Translations under genes and position numbers: made by a program | Notes under the pieces: model-generated | What the model saw: the letters and a program-made list of their open reading frames with translations, nothing else | The model's database searches: none | What the model was told of the DNA's origin: nothing | Source: Anaerolineae bacterium | Lineage (GTDB): Bacteria; Chloroflexota; Anaerolineae; Aggregatilineales; Phototrophicaceae | Length of the DNA: 64,000 nucleotides | Assembly (NCBI GenBank): GCA_022824365.1 | Contig: JAJEAA010000008.1 | Location: 50,723-114,722 of the forward strand | Reading direction: 5' to 3' | Shown: positions 1 through 8,311 of the stretch, one piece after another | How the letters are laid out: every line of letters starts with the position of its first letter | Numbering within the stretch: the stretch's first letter is position 1

Positions 1-2
1 CG

Positions 3-1349
3 CGCTTCACCAATGCCTATACCAATTGCGCCATCTGTGTGCCGGCGCGCGCTTCCCTGGCAACCGGACAGTATGTGCACAGTATTGGCAATTGGGACAA
101 CGGCTTGCCCTACGATGGAAGCCGGCCCAGCTGGGGGCATCGGCTGAAAGCGGCGGGCTGCCAGGTCGATTCTATCGGCAAGCTGCATTTCCGCAGCGCG
201 GATGATGACAACGGCTTCACGAAGGAGATCGAGCCTCTGCATGTCGTCGAAGGCATTGGCGACCCCGCCAGCGGCATCCGTGATGGTTCGCTGCGGCGCA
301 ATTCCCGCCTGGGCATCGACGAAGCCGGCGCGAACGATTCCACCTATCAGCAATACGATATCCGCAATCGCGATAACGCCATTCGCTGGCTGCATGAGCG
401 CGCGGAGGACGAAAAGCCCTGGGCGCTGTTTCTGTCTTTCGTGACGCCGCATCCGCCTTTCCTCGCGCCGTCCGAGACCTACAATCTCTATCCGCGCGCG
501 GATATCACGCTGCCGCCGCAATGGGCTGAAGACAGTTGGCCCCGACACCCGGCTTATGACTATATGCGGCGCTTCTTCGGCGCTGATAAACCTTTTGACG
601 AAGAGACGATCCGCCGCCTTCACGGAGCCTATTACGGCATCTGCACCTTCCTGGACGAGCAGATTGGGCAGGTGCTGGGAACTTTGGATGCCTTGAAGCT
701 CCGCGAAACGACGCGCGTCATCTACACTTCCGATCACGGCGAGCATCTGGGCGCGCGCGGCATCTTCGGCAAGTTCACCATGTACGAGGAGGCCTCCGCC
801 ATACCCTTCATCCTGTCCGGTCCCGATGTGCCGGCGGGCAAAGTCATCGACAGTCCAATATCGCTGGTCGATTGCTTCCCTACCGTGTTGGATGCCGTCG
901 GCTGCCCGCGCGCGGAGCAGGACGCGGATCTGCCAGGCGAATCCCTTTGGGAGATCGCCGCGGGACCGGATCGTGATCGGACCGTCTTCGCCGAGTATCA
1001 CGCCATCGGGACGCGAAACGCCTATTACATGCTGCGCGACCGGCGCTACAAATACATTTATCATGTCGATGCGCCAGCGCAGCTTTTTGACCTGGTCGCG
1101 GATCCGGACGAGAGGCATGACCTGGCGGCGCAACCGGATGCTGGGGCTTCGAGGCTGCTGGCGGATTACGAAGCGCAACTGCGCGCGATACTCGATCCCG
1201 AAGCGGTGGACCGGCAAGCGAAAGCCGATCAGCAGCGCCGGATTGAATCCCTCGGCGGGCGCGAGGCGGTGGTCGGGCGGGGCGCGTTTATCAATTCGCC
1301 CGTGCCAGGCGAAGCGCCGCGTTTCCGCAAGTTGCAGTCTGTCGATTGA
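3..1349 (+). CDS. Sulfatase, 5'-truncated by window edge
   Basis: Alkaline-phosphatase-fold sulfatase (hydrolyses sulfate esters). The open frame runs from base 3 without a start, so the N-terminus with the first metal-binding Asp lies outside the window; 448 residues are visible. The formylglycine signature C-V-P-A-R is at bases 36-50 (Cys codon 36-38), followed by A-S-L-A-T-G. A second metal/active-site segment, Y-T-S-D-H-G-E-H-L-G, is near bases 720-750, with G-K-F-T-M-Y-E-E after it. The C-terminal part ('YKYIYHVDAPAQLFDL', 'DPDERHDLA') is typical of the family. It faces the minus-strand sulfatase at 1377-2864, 27 bp away. Substrate cannot be told from sequence; context suggests sulfated sugars. 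A formylglycine-generating enzyme is needed but is not in the window. Confidence 0.93.
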   Translation, partial: RFTNAYTNCAICVPARASLATGQYVHSIGNWDNGLPYDGSRPSWGHRLKAAGCQVDSIGKLHFRSADDDNGFTKEIEPLHVVEGIGDPASGIRDGSLRRNSRLGIDEAGANDSTYQQYDIRNRDNAIRWLHERAEDEKPWALFLSFVTPHPPFLAPSETYNLYPRADITLPPQWAEDSWPRHPAYDYMRRFFGADKPFDEETIRRLHGAYYGICTFLDEQIGQVLGTLDALKLRETTRVIYTSDHGEHLGARGIFGKFTMYEEASAIPFILSGPDVPAGKVIDSPISLVDCFPTVLDAVGCPRAEQDADLPGESLWEIAAGPDRDRTVFAEYHAIGTRNAYYMLRDRRYKYIYHVDAPAQLFDLVADPDERHDLAAQPDAGASRLLADYEAQLRAILDPEAVDRQAKADQQRRIESLGGREAVVGRGAFINSPVPGEAPRFRKLQSVD

Positions 1350-1376
1350 GCTTTGGCGGAAGAGGCAGTTGTTTCT

Positions 1377-2864
1377 TTATCGGTGGTTCGCCCAATAGTT
1401 GCGCAGGTCCGATTTGAACTTGTAGCGCCGGCGCGGATGGGGAAGGGGATCTTGCATACGCAGGGTCCAAGCCAGCAACTCCGCCAATAACTCGCTTTGG
1501 ACGTCCGCCAATAGCGGCTCGCCATAAAGATTGCGCTCTTCCAGCGGATCGCCGCGCAAGTCGTACAACTGCCCCGCGCCTTGCATATCGAAGATGAGCT
1601 TCCAGTTGCCGCGGCGAACCATGCGCATCGTACCGCTTTGCGACCAGCCGTTCAGCTCGTCAAAAGCCAGCCCTGGCCGCAAGCCGTCTTCTGCCGGGTC
1701 GAATTCATCCTCGGCTGTATAATGCAGACCGCCAAAGCCGTGCTCGGCATAGACGCTGGAAAATTCCTCGCGCGGATAATCCTCGCCCAGCAGCAGCGGT
1801 TTCAGGCTGCGCCCCTGCGCGCCGGCGGGCAAAGGCTCGTCAATGAAGTCGCAGATGGTCGGCATGATGTCGGCGAGTGAGATATGCGCCTCGTGCGGCT
1901 CCGGCTGCGCCGCGATGCCCGGTCCGGCCCAGCTGAATGGAATGCGGATCAGCACTTCGGGGAGTTCCGGCCCTTTACGCGCCAAGCCGTATTCGCCGAC
2001 GAAGTCGCCATGGTCGGATAAAAAGATCAAGTGCGTATTGTCGCGCAGATTTTGATCTTCGAGGAAGCCCACAAATCGGCGAACTTGGTCGTCGATCAAG
2101 CGCAGCATACCCATGTAATTCGCGCGCGCCCGCGGCAACTGCTCGGCGTAATTGTCAAACGCGACTTCGCCGATATGCCGCGTCCACTGGAATTTGAACC
2201 CCTTGCTCGCGAGCGACGAGGCCTCAGTCTTGGTCGGCGGCAGGGACTCCGGCGGAAACAGTGAGAAGTACGGCTCCGGCGCTTGATAAGGATTGTGCGG
2301 CTCGGGGAAGGATAGCCAGAGGAAGAATGGTTCCCCGCCGTCATGCGATTCGATCCAGTTGATGGCCGCGCTCACCGCGCGCCAGGGGCACTGTGTCTCC
2401 AGCGGGAATGGCGCTGCTTCCAGGTCGGCGCGATGATTGAGATTGAGCAGGTAGTCATCGAAGGCCTTCTCGTCATCGCTGCGGTCATCGCCTTTGCCGC
2501 CGGCGTGTCCCAACTCAAACCAGTGATCGACGCGCTCCGGCGTCAAGTGGGAATGGTTCTTGCCGCATAGCGCGGTGCGATAGCCCTTATCGCGCAGGAT
2601 ATCGATCAGGTCGCGGCTGTAAGTGGCATCCTCTTTGTTGTGATTGGTGCGGGCGCGGGTCGCCGATGGATAGCGCCCGGTCAGCATGCTAACTCGCGCC
2701 GGCAGGCAGGCGGGCATGGTGCTGTAGGCACGGTTGAACCAAAGCCCTTGTCGCGCTAGCTTATCCAGAAAGGGCGTGGTATCCAGCGGGAAGCCCTCGC
2801 GCCGGCACAGATCGGCTCGCTGCTGATCGGTCATGATGATCACAAAATTCGGGCGTTCCGTCAT
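1377..2864 (-). CDS. Sulfatase, cytoplasmic, type I (Cys)
   Basis: Full-length sulfatase of 495 aa. Metal Asp13 lies in I-I-M-T-D-Q-Q; the formylglycine motif is C53-L-P-A-R57; the second metal segment reads L-S-D-H-G-D-F-V-G-E-Y-G; the C-terminal 'GQLYDLRGDPLEERNL' block is standard. The protein starts directly with the catalytic fold (M-T-E-R-P-N-F-V-I-I-M), so no signal peptide: it should act in the cytoplasm on imported substrate. It is the last gene of the minus-strand block permease-permease-binding protein-sulfatase, 59 nt after the binding-protein gene, with a GC hairpin (2890-2912) in that gap. Sulfatase is sure; the substrate is not known. Confidence 0.95.
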   Translation of the reverse strand: MTERPNFVIIMTDQQRADLCRREGFPLDTTPFLDKLARQGLWFNRAYSTMPACLPARVSMLTGRYPSATRARTNHNKEDATYSRDLIDILRDKGYRTALCGKNHSHLTPERVDHWFELGHAGGKGDDRSDDEKAFDDYLLNLNHRADLEAAPFPLETQCPWRAVSAAINWIESHDGGEPFFLWLSFPEPHNPYQAPEPYFSLFPPESLPPTKTEASSLASKGFKFQWTRHIGEVAFDNYAEQLPRARANYMGMLRLIDDQVRRFVGFLEDQNLRDNTHLIFLSDHGDFVGEYGLARKGPELPEVLIRIPFSWAGPGIAAQPEPHEAHISLADIMPTICDFIDEPLPAGAQGRSLKPLLLGEDYPREEFSSVYAEHGFGGLHYTAEDEFDPAEDGLRPGLAFDELNGWSQSGTMRMVRRGNWKLIFDMQGAGQLYDLRGDPLEERNLYGEPLLADVQSELLAELLAWTLRMQDPLPHPRRRYKFKSDLRNYWANHR

Positions 2865-2889
2865 AAGGCTTCTACCGCCGGAGTTTAAG

Positions 2890-2912
2890 CCCTCCCCCTA
2901 TATGGAGGAGGG
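2890..2912. repeat. GC hairpin between binding protein and sulfatase genes
   Basis: CCCTCC at 2890-2895 pairs with GGAGGG at 2907-2912, in a C-rich/G-rich imperfect palindrome. No T-run follows. It may be a dispersed repeat or a transcript-stability element that lowers sulfatase expression relative to the binding protein. Confidence 0.45.
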
Positions 2913-2923
2913 TTGTGGGGAGA

Positions 2924-4210
2924 CTATAGCAAACGGTTCACTTCAGAGACGATGTCGTCGCAGACTTCCTGCGCCGTCACTCCGCCGACCCAAAGCCGTT
3001 CCAACTGACTCTGCGCGATCTGTTGCGCCTGTGTGAACTGCGGATGACGCGGGTCCGGGCGCAGATAGTCATTGCCCTTGGTGAAGACCAATATATCCGC
3101 CGGCGGTTCGCCCGGCTTCAGGAATACATCTGATTCCGCCACTGATGTCAGCGGCGGCACGATGCCCATGATATCGGTCCATAGCGAGACGCAGTCTGTC
3201 GATATCAAGAATTTTAGAAATTCCCAGGATTCGTCCGGTTGCTGCGTGAAGGCGGATACCGTATGACCGGTGCCGCCGCCGGAGGTCGACTTGCCTGCGG
3301 CCCCGGCCGGGTGAGGCGCTACGTTCCATTCGAACTTGTCAGCGATATTGGTGCGCATCCGTCCGATAGCGGGCCACCAGGTTTCCATCGCGGTCACACC
3401 CGATTGGAAGAGCTCGCCGGAGCCCATCTCGGACGCCACATCGAGCGGCGGCGCCACTTCGTGCACGTGGATGAGATCGCCCAAGAATTGCAGCGCTTCC
3501 ACCGCTTCCGGCGAATTCAGGACGCACTCAGTGCCTTCTTCGTTGAAGAAAGTTCCGCCGTTCGCTGTGACCCAGATCCACCAGGCGCGGAAGCCGGTCT
3601 TGACCTGCCAGCCCCAGACTCCGGCTTCCTTGTCGGTTAGGGCGATCGCCTTCTCGAGGAAAGCGTCCCAGGTCCAGGATTCATCTTCCCAGTCGGCAGG
3701 CGGCGCAGCAATGCCGGCTGCATCAAAGAGCGTCTTGTTGTAGAACAACTGCTGATTGGGCGCATCGACCGGGAAGCCGTATTGCACGCCGTCGACATTG
3801 TAGAGCTTCAGGTTCTGTTGTGAGATATCCGAGGTATCGAAGTTGTCACGCGCCAGATAATCGTCCAGCGCCAGCAGTTGGCCCCGCGCCACGAAAGGTT
3901 CAATCGCGCCGTTGCCGAGGAACATCACATCGGGATAATCGCCGCCTGCCAGCTGCGTTTGCAGCTTTGTCATGTAGTCTGAGCCCGGCGTATGGATGAA
4001 CTCGATGTCGATCGCGTCTTGCATCTCATCGTAGAGCGCCAGCGTGGCCTCGCGCGCTTGCACCTCGGTCGGATTGCCCCAGGCGGTAAGCCGCAGGGTG
4101 ACAGCGTCCTGCGCCAATGCCGACCAGGGGGATGACGCGATCGCCGCGCCAAAAGCGGACATTGACGAAAACTTCAGAAAATCACGTCTTGATAACTTGT
4201 ACATTTTCAT
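2924..4210 (-). CDS. Carbohydrate ABC transporter substrate-binding protein (Tat signal)
   Basis: Extracytoplasmic sugar-binding protein (SBP family 1, MalE/UgpB-like), 428 aa from the ATG at 4210. N-terminus M-K-M-Y-K-L-S-R-R-D-F-L-K-F carries a twin-arginine motif S-R-R-x-F-L-K and a hydrophobic stretch ending near 'ALAQ', so Tat export is predicted; no lipobox Cys is seen. The mature part begins 'VTLRLTAWGNPTEV', typical of the family. The frame is open 62 codons further upstream but that part overlaps the permease gene and is not protein-like. RBS AAAGGAT is too close to 4210, so the second ATG at 4204 is an equally good start. It follows its permease gene (stop 4282) by 71 nt. Confidence 0.92.
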   Translation of the reverse strand: MKMYKLSRRDFLKFSSMSAFGAAIASSPWSALAQDAVTLRLTAWGNPTEVQAREATLALYDEMQDAIDIEFIHTPGSDYMTKLQTQLAGGDYPDVMFLGNGAIEPFVARGQLLALDDYLARDNFDTSDISQQNLKLYNVDGVQYGFPVDAPNQQLFYNKTLFDAAGIAAPPADWEDESWTWDAFLEKAIALTDKEAGVWGWQVKTGFRAWWIWVTANGGTFFNEEGTECVLNSPEAVEALQFLGDLIHVHEVAPPLDVASEMGSGELFQSGVTAMETWWPAIGRMRTNIADKFEWNVAPHPAGAAGKSTSGGGTGHTVSAFTQQPDESWEFLKFLISTDCVSLWTDIMGIVPPLTSVAESDVFLKPGEPPADILVFTKGNDYLRPDPRHPQFTQAQQIAQSQLERLWVGGVTAQEVCDDIVSEVNRLL

Positions 4211-4281
4211 ATCCTTTCTTGAAGAACATTGAACGTAACCTGCGTTAGCGGCGTTTGTCGCTTTGCACCTCCTTCCGCGGG

Positions 4282-5151
4282 TTAACCCTTTACACCTGTG
4301 ATGACGACGCCTTGAATCATGTAGCGCTGCGTGAAGAAGAAGACAATGACCACAGGCGCCATAAACAAGATATTCGCCGCCATCATCAGCTCCCAATCGG
4401 TCCCGTGCGTTTCATCCATGAAGGTCCGCAAGCCGACCGCGGCGGTCAAAGACTCGGTCCGATTGAGATAGATCAGCGGCGCCAGGAATTCGCGCCATTT
4501 GAATTGGGCGAACATCAGCGCGGCGACGCCCAGAGCCGGTTTGCTCATTGGCAGGATGATGCGCCAATAGACCTGAAAATGACTGGCGCCGTCCATGCGC
4601 GCGGCGTCATCGAGATCGAGCGGGATGGTCATAAAGAATTGCCGCAGGAGGAAAACGTAGAAGGCATTGCGGGCGAACCAGGCCGGCAGCGTGATAGGGA
4701 AGTAGGTGTTGATCCAGCCCAGTTCCTTGAAGAGGATAAAGGTCGGGATCAGTGTGACCTGGGTAGGCAACATCATCGTCGCCAGCAGCACCAGGAAGAG
4801 CTTGTCGCGGAAGGGCCAGCGCAAGCGCGAAAAGGCGAATGCCGCCAAGCTGCACGAGAGCAGCGTCCCGATTGTCGAAATCACGACGACAAAGACCGAG
4901 TTCAGCATCCAGCGCGCGAAGGGACGCTCGACCAATACCCGAACATAGTTGGATGGCTCGGCTGGATTCGGTATCAGCTGTGGCGGTATCTGATAGACTT
5001 GATCCGGCGTTTTCAGCGATGTGGAAAAGGTCCAAAGAAAGGGGAATAGGACGATGACCGCGCCGCCGATCAAGATGAGGTAGATGACGAATTTCTGAAT
5101 CGCATCGGCGCGCTGGCGGTTCTTCTTCCGTCCCAAGCTAAGCGTCGTCAT
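4282..5151 (-). CDS. Carbohydrate ABC transporter permease, MalG-like
   Basis: Inner-membrane component of the sugar importer, 289 aa, about six TM helices. The EAA loop that docks the ATPase is visible as L-D-D-A-A-R-M-D-G-A-S with following I-I-L-P. The start is the ATG at 5151, overlapping the upstream permease stop as ATGA (5148-5151), which implies translational coupling; the frame stays open upstream to 5283 but only inside the other permease. The protein ends 'IQGVVITGVKG', the usual C-terminus of MalG-type permeases. No ATPase gene is nearby, so a shared MsmK/MalK-type ATPase encoded elsewhere is presumably used (inference). Confidence 0.93.
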   Translation of the reverse strand: MTTLSLGRKKNRQRADAIQKFVIYLILIGGAVIVLFPFLWTFSTSLKTPDQVYQIPPQLIPNPAEPSNYVRVLVERPFARWMLNSVFVVVISTIGTLLSCSLAAFAFSRLRWPFRDKLFLVLLATMMLPTQVTLIPTFILFKELGWINTYFPITLPAWFARNAFYVFLLRQFFMTIPLDLDDAARMDGASHFQVYWRIILPMSKPALGVAALMFAQFKWREFLAPLIYLNRTESLTAAVGLRTFMDETHGTDWELMMAANILFMAPVVIVFFFTQRYMIQGVVITGVKG

Positions 5152-6128
5152 TCGCCCCGCCCTTTCAGAGAGCCCTCGTAATAGACCCAGGCTTTGGACG
5201 AACGAAGCACCAGCACAGACAGCACCAGCACGTAGAAAAAGATGACCCAAGCGATTGCCGATGCGTAGCCCATTTTGAACCATTGGAAGGCATGGCGATA
5301 CAGATATAACACGATGAACAGGCTGGCGTTGGCGGGCCCGCCTTCAGTCAGAATGAAGGGCGTTTGGAATTCCTGCAAGCTGATGATGATGCCATTGATC
5401 AAAGTAAAGAAGATGACCGGAGTAATCATGGGCACGGTGATTTTGAAGAACTTGCGAAAGGAGCCCGCGCCATCAACCTCGGCCGCTTCATACAGCTCAG
5501 TCGGTACGCTTTGTAGCGCGCCCAGATAGATGAGCATATTGGCGCCGCTGCCCCAGACGCTCATCAAGATAAAGCTGAAGAGGACGATATCGGGGTCCCC
5601 CAGCCAGGAGACCGGTTCAATGCCCAGGAGCTTCAAGGCGCCGTTAAGCAGGCCGTACTGCGTACCGAAGATCCAGCGAAACATGATCGCAATCGAGACT
5701 CCGCTAAGCACCGACGGCAAATAGTAAACCGAGCGGAACATGCCAAGCAGGCGAATCTTCTGGTTGAGTAGCTGCGCCAGCGCCAAACCAACCGCAATCT
5801 GAATCGGAACGCTGAATACGGCATATAGCGTCGTCACGCGGAAAGACAGCCAGAAGGTATTGTCATCGGTCAACAGGGCCTGGAAATTGTCCAGCCCGAG
5901 GAAGCGTGGCGGCGTGAACAAATCCCAACGCGTCATCGACAAATACAGGCTGGCGATCATGGGACCAGCGATGAAGAAGACAAAGCCGAAAATCCAGGGC
6001 GCGGCCATCACAAAACCTGTCAGCGCCTCGGATTGACGATAGGTCAGGTGAAAGCGAGGATTTGTTTTCTTAGGCTCCGGCAGATGTGTAGAGTTTATCA
6101 AAGAAGTGTACGAAAAAACTTTTATCAT
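5148..6128 (-). CDS. Carbohydrate ABC transporter permease, MalF-like
   Basis: First gene of the minus-strand importer block, 326 aa. Six predicted TM helices; EAA loop Y-E-A-A-E-V-D-G-A-G with I-T-V-P-M. The chosen ATG at 6128 gives the N-terminus M-I-K-V-F-S-Y-T-S; the frame is open to 6440 but the extra residues are Cys/Arg-rich and cross the promoter. A promoter (TTGCCC-18-TACAAT) ends only a few bases upstream, so the message would be nearly leaderless. An inverted repeat covers the -10 and the start codon. Confidence 0.92.
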   Translation of the reverse strand: MIKVFSYTSLINSTHLPEPKKTNPRFHLTYRQSEALTGFVMAAPWIFGFVFFIAGPMIASLYLSMTRWDLFTPPRFLGLDNFQALLTDDNTFWLSFRVTTLYAVFSVPIQIAVGLALAQLLNQKIRLLGMFRSVYYLPSVLSGVSIAIMFRWIFGTQYGLLNGALKLLGIEPVSWLGDPDIVLFSFILMSVWGSGANMLIYLGALQSVPTELYEAAEVDGAGSFRKFFKITVPMITPVIFFTLINGIIISLQEFQTPFILTEGGPANASLFIVLYLYRHAFQWFKMGYASAIAWVIFFYVLVLSVLVLRSSKAWVYYEGSLKGRGE

Positions 6129-6146
6129 ACAATAATGCCTATTGTA
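6128..6146. promoter_or_regulatory. Candidate operator, 7-bp inverted repeat
   Basis: TACAATA (6128-6134), spacer ATGCC, TATTGTA (6140-6146): perfect 7-bp arms. The right arm contains the complement of the -10 box of the minus-strand promoter and the left arm touches the start codon of the MalF-like gene. A dimeric repressor bound here would block initiation. No LacI/GntR-type gene is present in the window to be its partner. Confidence 0.5.
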
Positions 6147-6170
6147 ACAAACAAATATACTGGCGGGCAA
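6141..6170 (-). promoter_or_regulatory. Predicted sigma-A promoter of minus-strand importer operon
   Basis: On the minus strand: -35 TTGCCC (6170-6165), 18-bp spacer, -10 TACAAT (6146-6141). The predicted start point is about 6134, 6 nt before the ATG at 6128. Confidence 0.55.
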
Positions 6171-6357
6171 AATCCAGATTGCTTCGGGCGCGGTGGATTC
6201 TGTGGATGTGGCAACTTCGACATAACTAGCAAAAAACTTCAGCGCCGCCGGGCTGTGTCTACGCGCCCTGCTGTATAGTTTGTAGCGAAAAACTCCCTGC
6301 GGTTCTCGACAAAGGGGAGTACCTAATATATTCGCCACTCCCCAACGAGGCAAGCAT

Positions 6358-6386
6358 TTGCAAAGATCCGCGCGCTGCAATAGAAT
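6358..6386 (+). promoter_or_regulatory. Predicted sigma-A promoter of plus-strand importer operon
   Basis: -35 TTGCAA (6358-6363), 17-bp spacer, -10 TAGAAT (6381-6386); predicted start about 6393, leader about 34 nt. The heptamer ACTGTCT occurs twice just downstream (6393-6399 and 6414-6420), 21 bp apart. The rest of the 298-bp divergent region (6129-6426) holds no gene. Confidence 0.55.
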
Positions 6387-6426
6387 CTTTACACTGTCTT
6401 CTGATATCGGATGACTGTCTCGTGAA

Positions 6427-7356
6427 ATGGGATCCGCCAAGATAGCAAACGGAAGGCGCTATCCCCTGCGCCTTTCGAAGATCGAACGGCAAGATGCCCT
6501 CGTCGGCTTTCTCTTCATCACGCCTTTCATTATCTTGTACTTGATATTCAACTTCGTCCCTATTTTGCAGGGCTTCTGGATTTCGCTGCATAACTGGGAT
6601 GTGATCGGCACAAACATTAAGTTCGTCGGCCTGCGGAATTACGAGATTCTCTTCGGCAAGGACAAACTCTTCTGGTCGTCGCTTGAGCACACCCTGTTTT
6701 TCGCCGTGCTCGCCGGACCGGGCTTGATCATCACCGGCTTGGCGCTGGCTCTCATGCTGAATCAACGGGCGCGCGGCATCGGCATCTTTCGCACTGTTTT
6801 CTATATGCCCAATATCCTGTCGGTGACGGTCGTCGGTTTGGTCTTTGCCCGTGTCTTCGCGCCCGGCGAGCGCGGCTTCGTAAACGCCATACTTGATTCG
6901 CTCGGGGTATCGATGGGCTCCTGGTTTCTCGATGAAGCCAGCGCCATGCCAACAATCGCAATCACCAAAGTCTGGTGGTCGGTCGGTTTTAATATGCTGA
7001 TCTTCTTGGCTGGCTTGCAGGATATTCCGCAGGCGCTGTATGACGCGGCCAAAGTGGACGGCGGCGGCCGCTGGGCGCTTTTCCGTCATGTCACGCTGCC
7101 GGGCTTGCGGCGGCCCATGCTCTTTGTGATTGTCTTGCAGGCGATCGCCTCGGTTCAGGTCTTCCCGCTGATTGACGTGCTCACTGGCGGCGGACCGGCC
7201 GGCAGCACCCGTCCGCTGGTGATGTATCTCTTCGAGCGTTCCTTTGATTATTGGCAATTGGGTTACGGTTCAGCCATCGCTTTTGTGCTTTTCGTCTTCC
7301 TGTTTTCCATCTCAATTTTTCAACTCTGGTTCTTCAGCCGCGGAGAAGTTGATTGA
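6427..7356 (+). CDS. Carbohydrate ABC transporter permease, MalF-like (second importer)
   Basis: 309 aa, six predicted TM helices starting around residue 25 ('ALVGFLFITPFIILYLI'). EAA loop Y-D-A-A-K-V-D-G-G-G with V-T-L-P. It opens the plus-strand block that mirrors the minus-strand importer: permease, permease, binding protein, sulfatase. The ATG at 6427 has no clear Shine-Dalgarno but lies 34 nt from the predicted transcription start. The stop overlaps the next permease start as TGATG. Different in sequence from the minus-strand MalF-like protein, so it is not a recent duplicate. Confidence 0.92.
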   Translation: MGSAKIANGRRYPLRLSKIERQDALVGFLFITPFIILYLIFNFVPILQGFWISLHNWDVIGTNIKFVGLRNYEILFGKDKLFWSSLEHTLFFAVLAGPGLIITGLALALMLNQRARGIGIFRTVFYMPNILSVTVVGLVFARVFAPGERGFVNAILDSLGVSMGSWFLDEASAMPTIAITKVWWSVGFNMLIFLAGLQDIPQALYDAAKVDGGGRWALFRHVTLPGLRRPMLFVIVLQAIASVQVFPLIDVLTGGGPAGSTRPLVMYLFERSFDYWQLGYGSAIAFVLFVFLFSISIFQLWFFSRGEVD

Positions 7357-8234
7357 TGGAAGCCGTCCCCTCGATCGAGCGCCTGAGCATGCGGCAAGCG
7401 CAAAGCCAACGGCAGCAGACGCGGCGCAGCTTCTTCATCATCGCCGCGATGACGCTTTTCGCCTTTGTTTGGCTGGTCCCAATTGTCTGGACGCTGTCGC
7501 TGTCCTTTCGCCCGGAGCACTCGATCACAGCAAATCTCACGCTCCTGCTGCCCCTGCCGTTCACGGCGGAAAATTACGATTTTGTTTTCTCCAGCAGCCG
7601 CATTCCGCGCTGGTTCGTCAACAGCCTGATCGTGGCGAGCCTGCGGACGTTTTTGCAGTTGATGATTTGCTCGCTGGCGGCATATAGTTTCGCGCGGGTC
7701 AAGTTTCCCTTTCGGCAATATATCTTCTACTTTGTGCTGATCGGTTTGATGGTGCCGGGTCAGGCGACATTCATCCCGGTCTATCTGCTCTTTTCCAATC
7801 TCAAGCTGTTGAACAGCTTTCCCGCGCTCATCCTGCCCGGCTTGGCATCGCCTTTTGCCGTCTTCCTGCTCGTGCAGTTTTTCAAAGGCATACCGATTGA
7901 ATTGGAGGAAGCGGCGCGGCTCGATGGCGCCAGCCGGATCGGCGTCTATTTCCGCATCTTTCTGCCCTTGTCGACGCCGGTGCTGACGGCGCTTGCCATT
8001 TTCACCTTCCTCGGCACCTGGAATGAATACCTCTGGCCCCTCGTCGCCGCCACCGATCCCGATATCATGACCATTACTATCGGCTTGAACAACCTGACAG
8101 CGACCACCTACCAAGCCAATTATGGTCAGACGATGGCGGCAGCCTGGACCGCCGGCTTGCCCATCGTCATCTTTTTCTTCATCTTCCAGAAGCGCATCAT
8201 TTCCGGCATTCAGATATCAAGTGGGATAAAGTAG
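7356..8234 (+). CDS. Carbohydrate ABC transporter permease, MalG-like (second importer)
   Basis: 292 aa from the ATG at 7356, which shares an A with the stop of the preceding permease (TGATG, translational coupling); a TTG one codon earlier (7353) is possible but less likely. Six predicted TM helices; EAA loop L-E-E-A-A-R-L-D-G-A-S with I-F-L-P. The C-terminus 'RIISGIQISSGIK' is typical of MalG-type permeases. Forms the membrane channel with the 6427-7356 product. Confidence 0.92.
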   Translation: MEAVPSIERLSMRQAQSQRQQTRRSFFIIAAMTLFAFVWLVPIVWTLSLSFRPEHSITANLTLLLPLPFTAENYDFVFSSSRIPRWFVNSLIVASLRTFLQLMICSLAAYSFARVKFPFRQYIFYFVLIGLMVPGQATFIPVYLLFSNLKLLNSFPALILPGLASPFAVFLLVQFFKGIPIELEEAARLDGASRIGVYFRIFLPLSTPVLTALAIFTFLGTWNEYLWPLVAATDPDIMTITIGLNNLTATTYQANYGQTMAAAWTAGLPIVIFFFIFQKRIISGIQISSGIK

Positions 8235-8311
8235 GGATGAGGAGGTGAACATACGTAGGCGATAGATATTCCGAATTGTTTAGGATAGTTTCAGAAAAGG
8301 AGACTGGCAAA

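Noticed and set aside
4255..5049. 264-codon plus-strand open frame
   Set aside because: Antisense to the MalG-like permease; composition (Arg/Gln/His-rich) is a mirror of GC-rich coding DNA and it has no family features.
6259..7257. 332-codon minus-strand open frame
   Set aside because: Antisense to a clear permease gene and crosses the plus-strand promoter; charged, low-hydrophobic translation typical of shadow frames.
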